From Isotricha intestinalis (taxonomy: Eukaryota; Ciliophora; Litostomatea; Vestibuliferida; Isotrichidae), in NCBI GenBank assembly GCA_023807065.1, contig JAJJLU010003468.1, positions 39,853 through 103,852 on the forward strand: DNA of 64,000 nt. The letters are read 5' to 3'. A program made the position numbers and the translations under genes. Within the stretch, counting starts at the first letter, position 1. The number at the start of each line of letters is the position of its first letter. The notes under the pieces were generated by a model. The model was not told the origin of the DNA, made no database searches, and saw nothing but the letters and a program-made list of their open reading frames with translations. This document shows, one piece after another, positions 19,486 to 31,800 of this stretch.

Positions 19486-21969
19486 TTATTTTCCACTTCC
19501 TGTAATAAATTTATACAATTCTTGAATTTCTTTCATTAAAATATTAATTCTGGGTTTTACCAAATCTGCTTTCTCTTTTTGATTTTCTTGAATAAAATAT
19601 TGATATAATTCTTTGTCATGAATAAATTGCTTTTTTATTATATTCAGATAATCTGGAGGCTGAATTTTATCACCTAATAAATTTTGTAATTGATTTACTT
19701 TAACTGTTATTTTATTAATTTTCTCTCTTAAATCTTTTGGAGTTCTACCTTCTATTTTTTTAGCTTTTTCCTCATAAAATTGTTTTTTACTTTTTAAAAC
19801 TTCCATTGAATTTAAATTATCTATTATATCAGGGTCTAATAATTCTTCTTTTTTAAATTTACTCCCATCTATTTTATTAACAGGTTTCTTAACTTGATTA
19901 TCTTTATTTCCACTATTTTTTTTATTATCATTATTCTGACTATTATGATTATTATCTTTCTTTGTATTTTGAATTTTAGTGTTACCTATATTTTTATTTT
20001 GAGTGTTATCTATTTTTTTTTCAAAAGAAACATTTGTGTTTGTTTGTTTTTTTTCTTGTGAAAATGATACTCCAGTTGAATCAAATTGTAAATCAAAATC
20101 AATTTTAATTGGTTGACCTTTATATGAAGGATAAATTTTATTAATTACATAAATTGGAATTTTATTTTCTTTATAAATTGGATCTACACAAGGAATTCTT
20201 GTTGATATTTTTATTTCTAATTTAGGAATAATTTTAGTGGGTTTTACTAATTCAATGGGATATTTTCCTTGAATTATATATTTACTTTTTAAATCACCTA
20301 AATCTAATAAACAATGACCAATAACTTTTGGCTTTTTTTCTCCTTTTTGACAGAGTTTAATTCCTAATTTATATTTATAAATCTCTTTAAATTCTTTTTC
20401 AATAATCCAATCAACATTGTAATTAAAATTATTATTTTTATTAATGTCAATAATATCTGAAAATCCTTTTCCAATATCTAAATAAATATCTAAAAATAAA
20501 GACTTATCATTTTTAAAATCAACAATTTTACCAATAAAGATATTCAAAACATTTTTTTCTACCAATTCATTAAAAGTTTCAATTTTATCAATTTTCATTC
20601 CTTTTGAGTATAAAGGAGCAGGGGTCCATTTATCTTTTATAATTTGTTTAATAATTTCTATTAATTTTTCATATTTATTTATTTTATCTTTTTTAATTTT
20701 AATTTCTTCTTTAAATTTACTTTCTACATTCTCCAATTCACTTGCTTTTAAATTACTCATTTTTACATTTATTTGAGTTATTTCTTTATTAATATTATTC
20801 TTTTGTGATAACATTTCTTTTAAAATTTCCTTAAATTTTCTCATTCTATCTTCTTTAGAATAACCATAAATAAATTCAGGAGTAATTTCTTCAGGTAAAG
20901 AATCTTCTTTAACTTTATTAGAATATAAAGCTTCTATTTTTTTTTGAGCATTTTCTAATTTTTTTATATTATTTTTTGCAACATTTAATTGCTCTTCCAA
21001 ATCATTTTTAGTAAAATATTCAACTGCCTTTGAATATTCCTTAATTTTATTTTTAACTCTTTTTAGTAAATTATCATCTAATTTTTTATCTTTCGGACCA
21101 GTTAAATCATTATCATCTTCTTCTTCATCACCCAATTGATCTTTTAATTGTTTTAATTCATAATCAATTAATTCAATTCTTTTGTTTATTCTATTTTTTA
21201 TTTCTGGAATTTCAATTGATTTTAAATTTTTATCTTTTGAAATATTATTTAAAAGATTTTGAGCTATTTTTTTTTCTTCTTCTATTAATTTCTTATAATC
21301 TTCTATACTTATTGCTCCATTTTCAACAAAAGTATTCATTCTATTAAAATTAGTTTTTGCCAAAAATTTTTTTGATTCCCAAACATCTTCATTTTCAATT
21401 TTATTATCTTTTTTAAATTGAATTATACTATCACAAACTTTCATTTCATTATCTAAAACACTTAAACATTTCATTTGATTAATATCATGATATTTTTTTT
21501 CAGTATTTTCAAAATAAATATCTTCTTTTTCAACTTCATCTTTTTTTACATTTTTTTTTTCTTCATCTTCTTTTTTTTTAGTTAATCTAACAGAATTTTC
21601 CAATAGAGAATTAATTAAAGATTTCTTAATTTCTAATTTATTGTCCAAATTTGGTTTCTCATCATCATCACTAATAGAAATATCATCTAATCCTTCATCT
21701 TCCAATTCTTTTAAATTATCGTCTAAATCTTCAATATTGGTATTTTTAACTTTAACATTACTTTTTTCTTTTTTATTACTCACTACTTTAGTATTAATTT
21801 CATTTTCTAAATCATCTAAATCATCTAAAGCATCTTTTTCTCCTTTAATACCCAATTCATTTTCTAAAGCTTTCAAATCATCATCGACATCCAAATTCAT
21901 TGGGATTTTTCCTTCCATTTTATATTTAAATTGATTTAACATTTCTTCCATTTCATTCATTTTTTTCAT
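19486..21969 (-). CDS. CC2D1/Lgd-like coiled-coil and C2 domain protein
   Basis: 827 aa. The acidic N-terminus has short Asp/Leu-rich stretches (DDLKALENELGIKG, repeated in variant form). Residues about 210-370 contain two DM14-like helical segments (for example near EEEKKIAQNLLNNI and LLKRVKNKIKEYSKAVEYF). A C2-like beta region follows at about 460-610 (IFIGKIVDFKNDKSLFLDI). The C-terminal helical region (about 695-825) starts LLDPDIIDNLNSMEVLK, similar in arrangement to the end of Lgd/CC2D1 proteins. In animals these bind the ESCRT-III subunit CHMP4/Shrub and regulate endosomal sorting. The assignment rests on domain order and local resemblance, not on an alignment. An Asn/Lys-rich linker (620-690) separates the two halves. 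Confidence 0.7.
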   Translation of the reverse strand: MKKMNEMEEMLNQFKYKMEGKIPMNLDVDDDLKALENELGIKGEKDALDDLDDLENEINTKVVSNKKEKSNVKVKNTNIEDLDDNLKELEDEGLDDISISDDDEKPNLDNKLEIKKSLINSLLENSVRLTKKKEDEEKKNVKKDEVEKEDIYFENTEKKYHDINQMKCLSVLDNEMKVCDSIIQFKKDNKIENEDVWESKKFLAKTNFNRMNTFVENGAISIEDYKKLIEEEKKIAQNLLNNISKDKNLKSIEIPEIKNRINKRIELIDYELKQLKDQLGDEEEDDNDLTGPKDKKLDDNLLKRVKNKIKEYSKAVEYFTKNDLEEQLNVAKNNIKKLENAQKKIEALYSNKVKEDSLPEEITPEFIYGYSKEDRMRKFKEILKEMLSQKNNINKEITQINVKMSNLKASELENVESKFKEEIKIKKDKINKYEKLIEIIKQIIKDKWTPAPLYSKGMKIDKIETFNELVEKNVLNIFIGKIVDFKNDKSLFLDIYLDIGKGFSDIIDINKNNNFNYNVDWIIEKEFKEIYKYKLGIKLCQKGEKKPKVIGHCLLDLGDLKSKYIIQGKYPIELVKPTKIIPKLEIKISTRIPCVDPIYKENKIPIYVINKIYPSYKGQPIKIDFDLQFDSTGVSFSQEKKQTNTNVSFEKKIDNTQNKNIGNTKIQNTKKDNNHNSQNNDNKKNSGNKDNQVKKPVNKIDGSKFKKEELLDPDIIDNLNSMEVLKSKKQFYEEKAKKIEGRTPKDLREKINKITVKVNQLQNLLGDKIQPPDYLNIIKKQFIHDKELYQYFIQENQKEKADLVKPRINILMKEIQELYKFITGSGK

Positions 21970-22095
21970 TTTTGTATGAAAAAAAGGCTGAGTTATATGT
22001 TTTTAAAAAAATTAAAAAAATAAAAAATAATTATTTAAATAATAACTAAATTTTCAAGAACATTGTTTTAATTAATTGACAATAATAAATGATTT

Positions 22096-25000
22096 TTATT
22101 CTTCTTCTTCATTATCATTTCCTTCTTCTTCTTTTTCTTCTTCATCTTCAAATCCTTTTGCATAACCAACAGGGAAAAAAACAATATCTTTTTCATCAAG
22201 TTTTTCATTAATATAAGATTGATCTGAATCTAAATCTTTTTCTTCAATTCTTTTCAACATAACAAAGAACATAATATAATTGTATAAATTATGTTCAGTT
22301 TCACAATGTTCATTAAAATCAATTTTTCTTTTTTCAAAATCTTTTTTTTCCTTATTACAAATAAAGCATTTTTCTTCAATATCTTCTTCTTTTTGACTAG
22401 AAGTTTCTCTAATTTGTGAAAAAGTAGAAACAATGACACCATTAATCATATTTAAAAGAAGTAAAATGACAGTTATATAAAAAATTAAATCAGTACTCCA
22501 TCTTATAGTGTAACCATGCATATCTGTAAAATCTTTTTCAGGTAAAATATCACCTATTCCTCCTCCTGCTCTTACTCCATGATTGAAATATGTTATTGCA
22601 CATTCTACTAAAGTTTGGCAATAATTTTCTGTTTTTCCATTTATTTGTGCATCAAATTCATCTATGTAAAAAAAGAATCCTATATTTGAAAAGAAGAATA
22701 TTAATATTGCTAAAAAGCCTATCATACATATTAATTGACTAAAACGAATTTGAAATGCTATTACTATTTCTTTTATTGTATCTACAAAGTTAATTACTAC
22801 TAGTAATTGAAGAACAAAATAAAATAAATTATAATGACAAATTATTCCTAATGTTGACATTAATATAAGATAATTTAATAAGTATATTTCTTCATTAAAT
22901 AAAAATGAATCAAGTATATATATATGAAACATATTTAATATTTTTTCTATTCCTTCTACATTTTTTAATGAATAATTATCTTTTGCAACTTTTATATAAA
23001 ATCCATATTTATGTTTAAAGAATAAAAATAATAAACCTGAATTGACAATAATTTGTCCAATTGCTAAAGTATTGATAAATAATTTTAATAAAATACCCAT
23101 TGAACCTTGTCCAATTAGGAATAATAGGAGAAAAATATTAATAGCCAAAGAAACATAAAAATTATAATAAATTGCTTTCTGAAAATCTATTTGATTAGAA
23201 CCTTCTCCAAAATCAACTTCATACATAAATATTTTTAAATTATCAATTAAATTACCTAATTTAGTAGAACTACTAGTTCTATCAACAGTATTATAAAATT
23301 GAAAAAGAGAATTATTAGAAATTTTATAATAAGCAGGATCAATTACAAAGAATAAAGTTTTAACATTTGATTCAATTTTAAATTCAACTTTCTTAATTAT
23401 TTCATTGAAAAATTTACAAGTCATAGTTCTATTATTTACCTTTCTTAACAAATCTAAATTTCTTGCTTGACTTCCTGTAATTCTACTTTCACTTCTTGAT
23501 AAAGGTAAACTTGATAAAAATGTTTTATTTCCTTGTTTAATCATATTTTTAGCATCTTTAACTTTATAAGATTCAGCCATAATAAAAATAAATAAATACA
23601 TTTCTGAAATTAATTGGAAATATTCATCTTCTGAAAAATCAGAATCATATTTAAATTTCTCCATTAATTCATCAACTGAATTTTGATCAAATTGAATTGA
23701 TTTAAATTCAGAAACAAATTCAGCATCATTAGAATTTATTTCAATTCCTTTAATATGTTTAATATATAAAGCACAAGTATATTGAGTAATTAAATTAGTT
23801 AACTTTTCATAATTAAATATTAAAGAAATTAAACTTTGTTGATTTTCACTAATTCCACCTTGTCTAATTAAATTATTTAACAATTTAAATTGACTTATTT
23901 TCATTTGATAAGAATTATCAGAAAAAATATAATCAATATCTTCTTCTAATTCAAAATTAATTTGCATAGGATCTTTAAATAATTTATCTAAAGTAGGAGC
24001 TCCTTTAAATAATAATTGACTAACTTCATAAGCATTTACCATTGATTGATATAATTGACGAGAATCTAATTTTTTCTTTTTAATATTACCAACTTTAATT
24101 GCAGAAACAATTGAATAAAAAACTTCATGTAAATGATAAGAACTGAAATTTTGATATAAATATTTAAAATTATCTTTATCACATCCTTGTAACATTTCAA
24201 TAATTAAATCAACAAAACCAGAATACAATTTATTTAAGTTACTTCTAGATTTATGAATACTTAAATTAATATATTCTCTAATTAAATCATCTAATGGAGA
24301 AATACAATTCATAATAATTCTTAAATTATAAAATAAAAAATTAAAAAAAGAAGTTTCTAAAACTCTTTCAAATTCTTGATATTCTTGCTTCTCAGTTCTT
24401 TCTTTGGTGTATCTCATAACAAGATTATTTTTTCTATCATCAAGAAAAGATTTAGTAGGTCTAATATGAAAATTATCAAGAACATATTCAATTTTATTAG
24501 TTTTCCTAATTTCTTCTTCAGGAAAAGTAAAATGAGGAAAATGTTTAACTTTCTGAGAAACAGCATGTAAAGCTAAAGAAGGACTTATAGTATTATTATA
24601 AGTTCTTTTTTTTAAAATTTGAGATTGTAAATTGCTAATTTCTCTTGGAGACTTATCAAAAATATCAGAATGAAGCGGAGATTTTTTATCAATGAAATAT
24701 GCATTAAAAAAATAATCTTGTTCTTTTTGATTATGACCTTCACATAAATTTTGAAGGAATTTCAAAGAAAATTTACCTACTGAAAATATTGGATCTTCGT
24801 AACTTGCTCTTACTCCATGTGAATCTAATCTATCTAAATCATAAAATTTTTCTACTTCAATTAATACTGAACTAAAAACTAAATTTTTCACTACATAAGA
24901 TATAAAATAACTTTTTTCTCTTTGTTTTTGTTTTTTAGTTTTTAATTCATCTCTTTTTTGTTCATTATTTATACTATCTTCATCACCAAAAATCTTATCT

Positions 25001-28000
25001 AAAACACTTTGAAAATTACTTGAGTCTCTAAAAAATAATTTATTTAAAATTAATAAGCAATAAGAATTTTCATAATGAGGTTTTAAAAATTCTATAGATT
25101 GAGATTGAGTATATTCATTAATAGGATAATTAAATATAGTACTTTTTTTTAAGTCATTTTCATTATCAGGATTTAAAATAAGAATAAAAGATGGTTTAAC
25201 ATAATTTTCATTTAATTGGTCAAAAACTTTATCAATAAAATAACTTACAACATCAGTCCTAAAATCAATTCCAGTTTCTCTTAAAATTATTTTAAATCCT
25301 TCAATTAAAGATAAATCATCATCTTTTATTTTTTTTTTTTTTGAAGTATATATTTTAAAAATTGGAATAGATTTTTCATTTTCAAAAGCATTTCTTTCTT
25401 CTTGTAAAGGAAGCATAATTGAAGGAAGAAAATCTATAATAAGGGAATTAAATAAATTTTGAAAGTGGCAATTTACATTATCATCTTCTTCAATAAATTT
25501 ATTTAATTTTTCAATAACATCTTTATCTTTTAATGAAGATTTTATTGTTATTTCTCCTATTGAATTATGTTCTTTAAATTTATCATTTAATTGACTTTCA
25601 TCTATATAAAAAAATCCAAGAGAAATTTTATAAAAAGATTTTAAACATTCTTCATAAATTTGAATAGTTTCATGATCATGAGTTTTTTTATATAATAAAA
25701 TTAAATGCAATATTTTATAAAGAGGTCTTAATAAAATATTTTCATAAAAATCTAAATTAAATCCACAAAGATGTTCTTCATGATAGTATTCTCTCATTAT
25801 AGTTCTTATAATTTTTAAAGTATTTACTAATTCAATGTATCTTTTCTCATTTGAATCTTCATCAAAATTCATATATAAATTTCTCTCTGAAGTTAATTTA
25901 ATAAAAGAAATATCATAATTTGGATTATATTCTTTATTAATTAAATTACAAAGAATATCATCAATTTTCCTTTGTTTGATATCTAAAGATAATTTTTTTA
26001 GAAGATAAAAATGCATAGCATGATAATTTAATAAATAATTTTTATGAAAATCTTCTTTATTTAAAACTTTAAGAATAAAAGACTCTAATTTATCAATAGA
26101 AATAATTTCATGAGTAATTATATCAAATAAATTCATGTCATTAATAATCATTTCACTCATAAAATAGAAATAATTCTGATAAAAAAATTCAATATCTTTA
26201 GTACTTTTTTCATTATCAAAAAAATTAATAACATCAGAATATTCGTTTTTCTTTAAAATATTTTCAAAAACACTATCTAATAATTCAATAACAGATAAAA
26301 TTCCTAAATCTTTTTTAATAGCTTTTTTTAAAACTTTAGCCAATAAATTTAAAGTAGAAGAAAGATAATTTAAATTTTTATCATTTCCTTTTAAATAAAT
26401 TAATTGTCTAATACAACCATAATAAAAATGAAAACTATCAAATGCGACACCATAATTAGCACTAACCATAATTTCTACTTTTTCTAAAAATGAAATTATT
26501 TTTTCTCTATTATTATTATTTTCTCTTTCAATTTGTGCAATTTCTAAAGGATTTTTTTTGATAAAACAAGAAACAAAAATTTCAGGTTTTGTATTTGTAA
26601 CAATCGCTAAAATACTTTGATCATCTTCTAAAAGATCAGAATATAAATCCAAAATAAAATTTAATATTGGATTCATATCTACATAATTATTTTCCATATC
26701 ATAATCTGTTTCATTATATTCATTTCCTTTTGAATATATATGAATAAATTCTTCTAAATTTTCTAAAAAATCTGTCATTTTAATTACTTTCTTTAAATTA
26801 TTCGAATATTTTAATCTTATTTCTTTATGTAATTTTTCTTGTTCTTCTAAATTAATATAATCTTCATTTTCTTTTAAATTAATATGAACATTTGAAATTT
26901 CCATTCTTTCTTTTTCTTTTTGAGCATAATAAAATTCTCTAAAACTTAAAAAAATATCAGAAACTAATCTACAATAAACTCTAAAAGAAACAACATAATC
27001 AAAATATAATCTATTATTATTTCCTAATTCACCAGTAGTCACAGATATTTTATTATAATATTCTCTAAAAATAGGATCTTCAAAATGTTCCTTTAAAATA
27101 TTTGTTTGAGGATTTTCAGGATATTTTTTATATAAATTTAAATATTCTTTATCAGTTTCAGAGTTTTTTTCTAAAATATAAGCATAAGTATCTTTATCAA
27201 CTAATAATAATTCAAAAATTTTTTTCACACAAAAATCATAAGTAATGGTTTTTGCATAATTAGCTTCTCTATTAAAATGAGGTAATATAATTAAAAGAAT
27301 TTTAATTAATTTAAGATTAAATTCACTTTTCCTAAAAAAAAATTTCCCATTTGGTTTTTGTCCATCCATTTTTGCCATAATAATATCATCATTTTTATAT
27401 AGTGCAGTATATAAAATAGATTTTAATAAATGTAAACAACATTCTTCTAATCCATTTTTACTTTTTTGTTTTAAATAAAAAGACAAAGTTTCAATAATTA
27501 AATCAAAATATTTAGTTCTCAAGGAATCATTAATTAAATTATATTTAATGAAATATTTGAAAATTAAAGTAATACTGTTTAAAGGAGTTTCAAAAACATC
27601 CCATCCGAATTTTTCAGCTTTTGATTGAAAATCAAAAAATAAATTAAAAAATTCATTTCCTAATTGATCGATATTAGAAACAATTTTATTAGCATTAGAA
27701 TCATTTAATTCTTCATCATAATTAAACCTAAAAAAATTTTTAGCATTTTTCATAAAATGTAATCTATGACCAATTTCTAAATTAATAATTGTTCTTAATG
27801 AAAATAAATTATTATGTTTAGCAATATGACTTTTAATAAAATAATTAAATAAAATTTCAGCAAAGTAAAATTTACCACTGTAATATAATTTAGCAGTTAC
27901 GTCATTATTAATAAAAATATCAGGAGGAATTTTCATAAAATCAATTAATTGTTCTAAACTAAATTGTTCTAAAAAAGGATTTAAAAAAACATATTTATTT

Positions 28001-28725
28001 TTCCAATGACGATTAAAAAAAGCAAATAATTGAAAAATAGAATTATTAGTATAACCAGTAAAAATATCATAATTAATAGTAGAAGATTTATTTCTATTAT
28101 AAGTTTCAATTTGATTAATCAATTGTTCTATATATAAATTTTTTGAAGTTTGAATTTTAAATAAAATATTAACATTAAAATTTCTCATATATAAAGGTAA
28201 ATTTAAATGTTTTCTTAATTCTAAATTTAATGAAATAACATTTAAATCATGATTATGAGAATCACAATCACAATTTAATCCAGTAAAATTATTGTTTACA
28301 TTTTTAAAAACTAAATTGCTTTTAACATCATCACTTAAGCAATTATCATTATCAAAGCAAACAGCACAAAATTGTTTTTTACTATTTAAATTAATATAAA
28401 AACCTCTATTAGGAGTGACTTCAAAAAATTTAGAATAAAAACATTCATTTTTTAATTTTCCAACATTAGTACTAGTAACATAATGATTAAATTTACCACA
28501 TGAACAATCATAATTTCCTGTAATTGTTAAAGTTGGTTTATGACTTGAATGACATTTTTCTGCACATGCTTTACATATTGGAGAAAAATCTGTCGAACAT
28601 GGACATAAAAAAAATGTTGTTGTCTCTTTATTATCGTTTACATATGTACATTTACTTACTTTGTTTATTTCTTTAAATTTTGTCAATTTGAAATTCTCTC
28701 GTAATGCATTTTTTTTTAATGACAT
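22096..28725 (-). CDS. IP3R/RyR-type calcium channel with N-terminal UBR-like zinc finger
   Basis: 2209 aa in one uninterrupted frame. Residues 26-76 show C26, C41, C43, C51, C54, C58-H59, H62, C74 and C76 in the order of a UBR box (ICKACAEKCHSSH then CSCGK). A second Cys/His cluster follows (C95, C120, C123, C129, C152, C154, H157, H159). A long helical region follows, like the RIH/armadillo part of these channels. The C-terminus (about 1857-2095) is a six-helix ion-transport domain with selectivity filter RAGGGIGD (about 2050-2057), identical to the GGGIGD of ryanodine receptors. After the last helix comes CFIC...HCETEH (about 2120-2147), the IP3R/RyR C-terminal zinc knuckle. I see no beta-trefoil IP3-binding core or MIR repeats. 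The protein should release Ca2+ from an internal store, but its trigger is unclear. UBR boxes usually recognise protein N-termini. Confidence 0.9.
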   Translation of the reverse strand: MSLKKNALRENFKLTKFKEINKVSKCTYVNDNKETTTFFLCPCSTDFSPICKACAEKCHSSHKPTLTITGNYDCSCGKFNHYVTSTNVGKLKNECFYSKFFEVTPNRGFYINLNSKKQFCAVCFDNDNCLSDDVKSNLVFKNVNNNFTGLNCDCDSHNHDLNVISLNLELRKHLNLPLYMRNFNVNILFKIQTSKNLYIEQLINQIETYNRNKSSTINYDIFTGYTNNSIFQLFAFFNRHWKNKYVFLNPFLEQFSLEQLIDFMKIPPDIFINNDVTAKLYYSGKFYFAEILFNYFIKSHIAKHNNLFSLRTIINLEIGHRLHFMKNAKNFFRFNYDEELNDSNANKIVSNIDQLGNEFFNLFFDFQSKAEKFGWDVFETPLNSITLIFKYFIKYNLINDSLRTKYFDLIIETLSFYLKQKSKNGLEECCLHLLKSILYTALYKNDDIIMAKMDGQKPNGKFFFRKSEFNLKLIKILLIILPHFNREANYAKTITYDFCVKKIFELLLVDKDTYAYILEKNSETDKEYLNLYKKYPENPQTNILKEHFEDPIFREYYNKISVTTGELGNNNRLYFDYVVSFRVYCRLVSDIFLSFREFYYAQKEKERMEISNVHINLKENEDYINLEEQEKLHKEIRLKYSNNLKKVIKMTDFLENLEEFIHIYSKGNEYNETDYDMENNYVDMNPILNFILDLYSDLLEDDQSILAIVTNTKPEIFVSCFIKKNPLEIAQIERENNNNREKIISFLEKVEIMVSANYGVAFDSFHFYYGCIRQLIYLKGNDKNLNYLSSTLNLLAKVLKKAIKKDLGILSVIELLDSVFENILKKNEYSDVINFFDNEKSTKDIEFFYQNYFYFMSEMIINDMNLFDIITHEIISIDKLESFILKVLNKEDFHKNYLLNYHAMHFYLLKKLSLDIKQRKIDDILCNLINKEYNPNYDISFIKLTSERNLYMNFDEDSNEKRYIELVNTLKIIRTIMREYYHEEHLCGFNLDFYENILLRPLYKILHLILLYKKTHDHETIQIYEECLKSFYKISLGFFYIDESQLNDKFKEHNSIGEITIKSSLKDKDVIEKLNKFIEEDDNVNCHFQNLFNSLIIDFLPSIMLPLQEERNAFENEKSIPIFKIYTSKKKKIKDDDLSLIEGFKIILRETGIDFRTDVVSYFIDKVFDQLNENYVKPSFILILNPDNENDLKKSTIFNYPINEYTQSQSIEFLKPHYENSYCLLILNKLFFRDSSNFQSVLDKIFGDEDSINNEQKRDELKTKKQKQREKSYFISYVVKNLVFSSVLIEVEKFYDLDRLDSHGVRASYEDPIFSVGKFSLKFLQNLCEGHNQKEQDYFFNAYFIDKKSPLHSDIFDKSPREISNLQSQILKKRTYNNTISPSLALHAVSQKVKHFPHFTFPEEEIRKTNKIEYVLDNFHIRPTKSFLDDRKNNLVMRYTKERTEKQEYQEFERVLETSFFNFLFYNLRIIMNCISPLDDLIREYINLSIHKSRSNLNKLYSGFVDLIIEMLQGCDKDNFKYLYQNFSSYHLHEVFYSIVSAIKVGNIKKKKLDSRQLYQSMVNAYEVSQLLFKGAPTLDKLFKDPMQINFELEEDIDYIFSDNSYQMKISQFKLLNNLIRQGGISENQQSLISLIFNYEKLTNLITQYTCALYIKHIKGIEINSNDAEFVSEFKSIQFDQNSVDELMEKFKYDSDFSEDEYFQLISEMYLFIFIMAESYKVKDAKNMIKQGNKTFLSSLPLSRSESRITGSQARNLDLLRKVNNRTMTCKFFNEIIKKVEFKIESNVKTLFFVIDPAYYKISNNSLFQFYNTVDRTSSSTKLGNLIDNLKIFMYEVDFGEGSNQIDFQKAIYYNFYVSLAINIFLLLFLIGQGSMGILLKLFINTLAIGQIIVNSGLLFLFFKHKYGFYIKVAKDNYSLKNVEGIEKILNMFHIYILDSFLFNEEIYLLNYLILMSTLGIICHYNLFYFVLQLLVVINFVDTIKEIVIAFQIRFSQLICMIGFLAILIFFFSNIGFFFYIDEFDAQINGKTENYCQTLVECAITYFNHGVRAGGGIGDILPEKDFTDMHGYTIRWSTDLIFYITVILLLLNMINGVIVSTFSQIRETSSQKEEDIEEKCFICNKEKKDFEKRKIDFNEHCETEHNLYNYIMFFVMLKRIEEKDLDSDQSYINEKLDEKDIVFFPVGYAKGFEDEEEKEEEGNDNEEEE

Positions 28726-28854
28726 TTTTTTATTTTACTTTTAAAAATTTATTTTTGGAAGTATATTTTTTATTATTTTTTTCACAATGTTTTTAATAAT
28801 ATTTTTAATTTTTTTTTGGATTTTTTTATTTAAATATAAGATAATTAAAATAAC

Positions 28855-31800
28855 TTAATTTTTTAATTTTGAATTATTATTATTATCTTTTAATTTTAAA
28901 ATGTATTTACTATTTTCATCTAATAAAAACAAGGAATTTTTATTTGGAGAAATATCCATTTTAAAATGATAAACAACATCATAATATAGAGTAATATTAT
29001 AAACTACATCTAAATAAGGGAAACTTCTTAAAATCAAAGAACAATTTTTTAAATAAATAATATAATCACAGAATTTATAATCAGAGAAAAAAATAGGAAT
29101 ATCATCAAATCCACTTTCTTTAATTCTATTAATTAAATGCCCATTTACAGAATATATAATAAATTCTTCACTTTCTTCAGAATAAATTAAAGAAACAGGT
29201 AAAGGACATTCACTTAGAAAACTAAATTTAGGTTTTTTTACATAAAAAGATCTAATTAATTTACATGAAGGAATTGTAATAATATTAACAAAATTATCTT
29301 TTGAAGATGAAATAAAAACATTCATATCATTTGAAATAAAAATATCATTAATAATTTTATTATGAATAATTAAATTAAATTTAAAATTCCAGATATTTTT
29401 ATTAACATCATAAATATGAATAATACCTAAAATATTACTTAAAAGAGCAAAATTTTCATCTTCATTAATAGATACATTAATAATAGGAGATTTATCTGAA
29501 GGATTATAAATAATTAAAGGTTCAATATTTTTTTCATTTTCTAAATTGGTTAAAATAAGTTTTCCATCTAAATATCCTGCTTCAACAATATTATTTCCAT
29601 TATTATAAATTAAAATAGGATTATAACCTTCATATTTAATAAAATTTAATAAAATTTCATTTTTTAATAATTTACTTCCAAACTCAAATTCTTTGTCATT
29701 AAAAGAAGTCGTATTATCTTTATTAGAAAATACTTTAACTCTAATTCCACTTTCATTGTCCCAAATAATAATAAATTCTTCATTATTAATGACTTTCATA
29801 ATTACTATTTTTTTATTTTCTTTTTCTTCTTTTTCATCAAATTCAATTTTTAAAACTTTTAAATTTTCTTTTTCAAAATTTGAAATTTGTTTAAATTGAA
29901 AAACATGATTAATATCAGACTTAGATGGAAATTTCTTAAAAAAAATTTGTTTTGGAGTGATACCAAATTCAACAGATCTAAAATAATACATTTTTTTATT
30001 TTTATCATATTTCTCAATATTAATTTCATCAGGATAAGTAGAATTCATAAATATATTATAGCATTTTTCAGCTTCTTCTCCTCTTTGTTTATAACCAAAA
30101 ACTAAATCAATCCAATTATTAATTTTTTCACTAACAAAAAAGCTTTCAAAAGCAAAAAATAATAAAGTAATCATTTTATAAGGGTCATCATTAGACCAAA
30201 TAGGACAAATAACATTATTAACTTTACTTTTATTTCTTCTTATTCCTAAATTTAAATTATTAATATTTAAAAACATTTCAGGAATATAATAAAATTCAGG
30301 AATTAATTCTCTTAAATCTCCTTTTTGAGTAGTAGCTCCATTAAAAGAATTATTAACTGATATAAATAACCTATCAGGATCATCAAATTTATTACCTTGT
30401 AATTCAATCATTAAATTTGAATATGGAAAAATTCTAGTTAAAAAATGGCAAACATATATTGGATTACTATAATGACTTCCAAAAACATAAGGTTTTTCTT
30501 CAAATTCAATTCCAATTTTATTCTTATTTTCATTTTGCTTATATTCTTTTAATAAAGTTTTATATATTTTAATATATATTTTCTTCCTTTCTCCATTATC
30601 TAAACATTCTAACATTCCCATTGGACAAGTTAAATCTCTATATATTGAATTTTTTAAATTCAAATCTTCTTCTGTTAAATTTTTAGAAGAATAATCTATT
30701 AAAATCCAAGGATAAACTGGATATTGACTTAAATCATTAAATGATCTTCCTGATAATATATTTAAATACATTAATAATGTTGAATTAGATATTTTATATT
30801 CTTTCCAATTTTCTATTATTTTTCCAATTGTAAAATTTTTATCTATTGTTATTCCTAAATTATTTAAAATAAAATTTGAATTTTCACCACAAAATATCTC
30901 TATTTTATTTCTTATGTTTTCTATTATTTTATTATATGATAATTCTCTTATTTCATGTTCTTTAAAATTAAAATAATAACTTTTATTGTTTTTAAAATAT
31001 ATTTCTAAAGCTGTTTCTTTATAATAATAAATTCTTTTTAAAATCATTTTTATTTGTGAAAAAGGGAAAAAATAATTTAAATTGTCTTTATCTTTATTAT
31101 GAGAAATAAAATAAGAACCATGACAAGTGTGTCTTATATTATCATAATTGTCATCTTCTTCTAAAACATTATAATCTATTTTTTCTTTTTTTATTGTTTT
31201 TTCATTTATTATTACTTTAAATTCAATTCCTTTATCTTTCACATCAAAATAACCTTTTATATGATGAGTTAATTTAACTAAACAACATTCATTTTTTTTA
31301 TTTTCTTTTTCTTCTTTAGGAAAAATCACATATTTATAAGTTTTATCATTTTTTGCATTATTATTTAATATTTTATCCACATCAATTATTAATTTTTTAT
31401 AAGGAAATTCACTTTCATTTTCATTGAATAATTTATCAATTGTAAAATGAGAAAAATTTGGAAAATAAAAGTCAAAATCTAAAATAGGAATTAAAAAAGG
31501 ATGAGAAAATTTTTTAGTAAAATGATTTAATAATTTAAATTTCATTTTGTTTTGATTATTATAAAACAAGTCAAAATTACTCCAAGGGAAATTCCAACTG
31601 AATAATTTTTTTTTTAATACTTTATAATGATTTCTTCTTTCTCTAAAATTATTATAATTTAATTTTAAAGAATTAATAATAGAATTTAAAATTAAATTTC
31701 TAATGACTGCAATTTCATCATTTATTTTATTATATTCAATAATATCACCTTCAATATCATTCATGTGACAAATTTCAAAGTCAATTTTATCTAATCTTTT

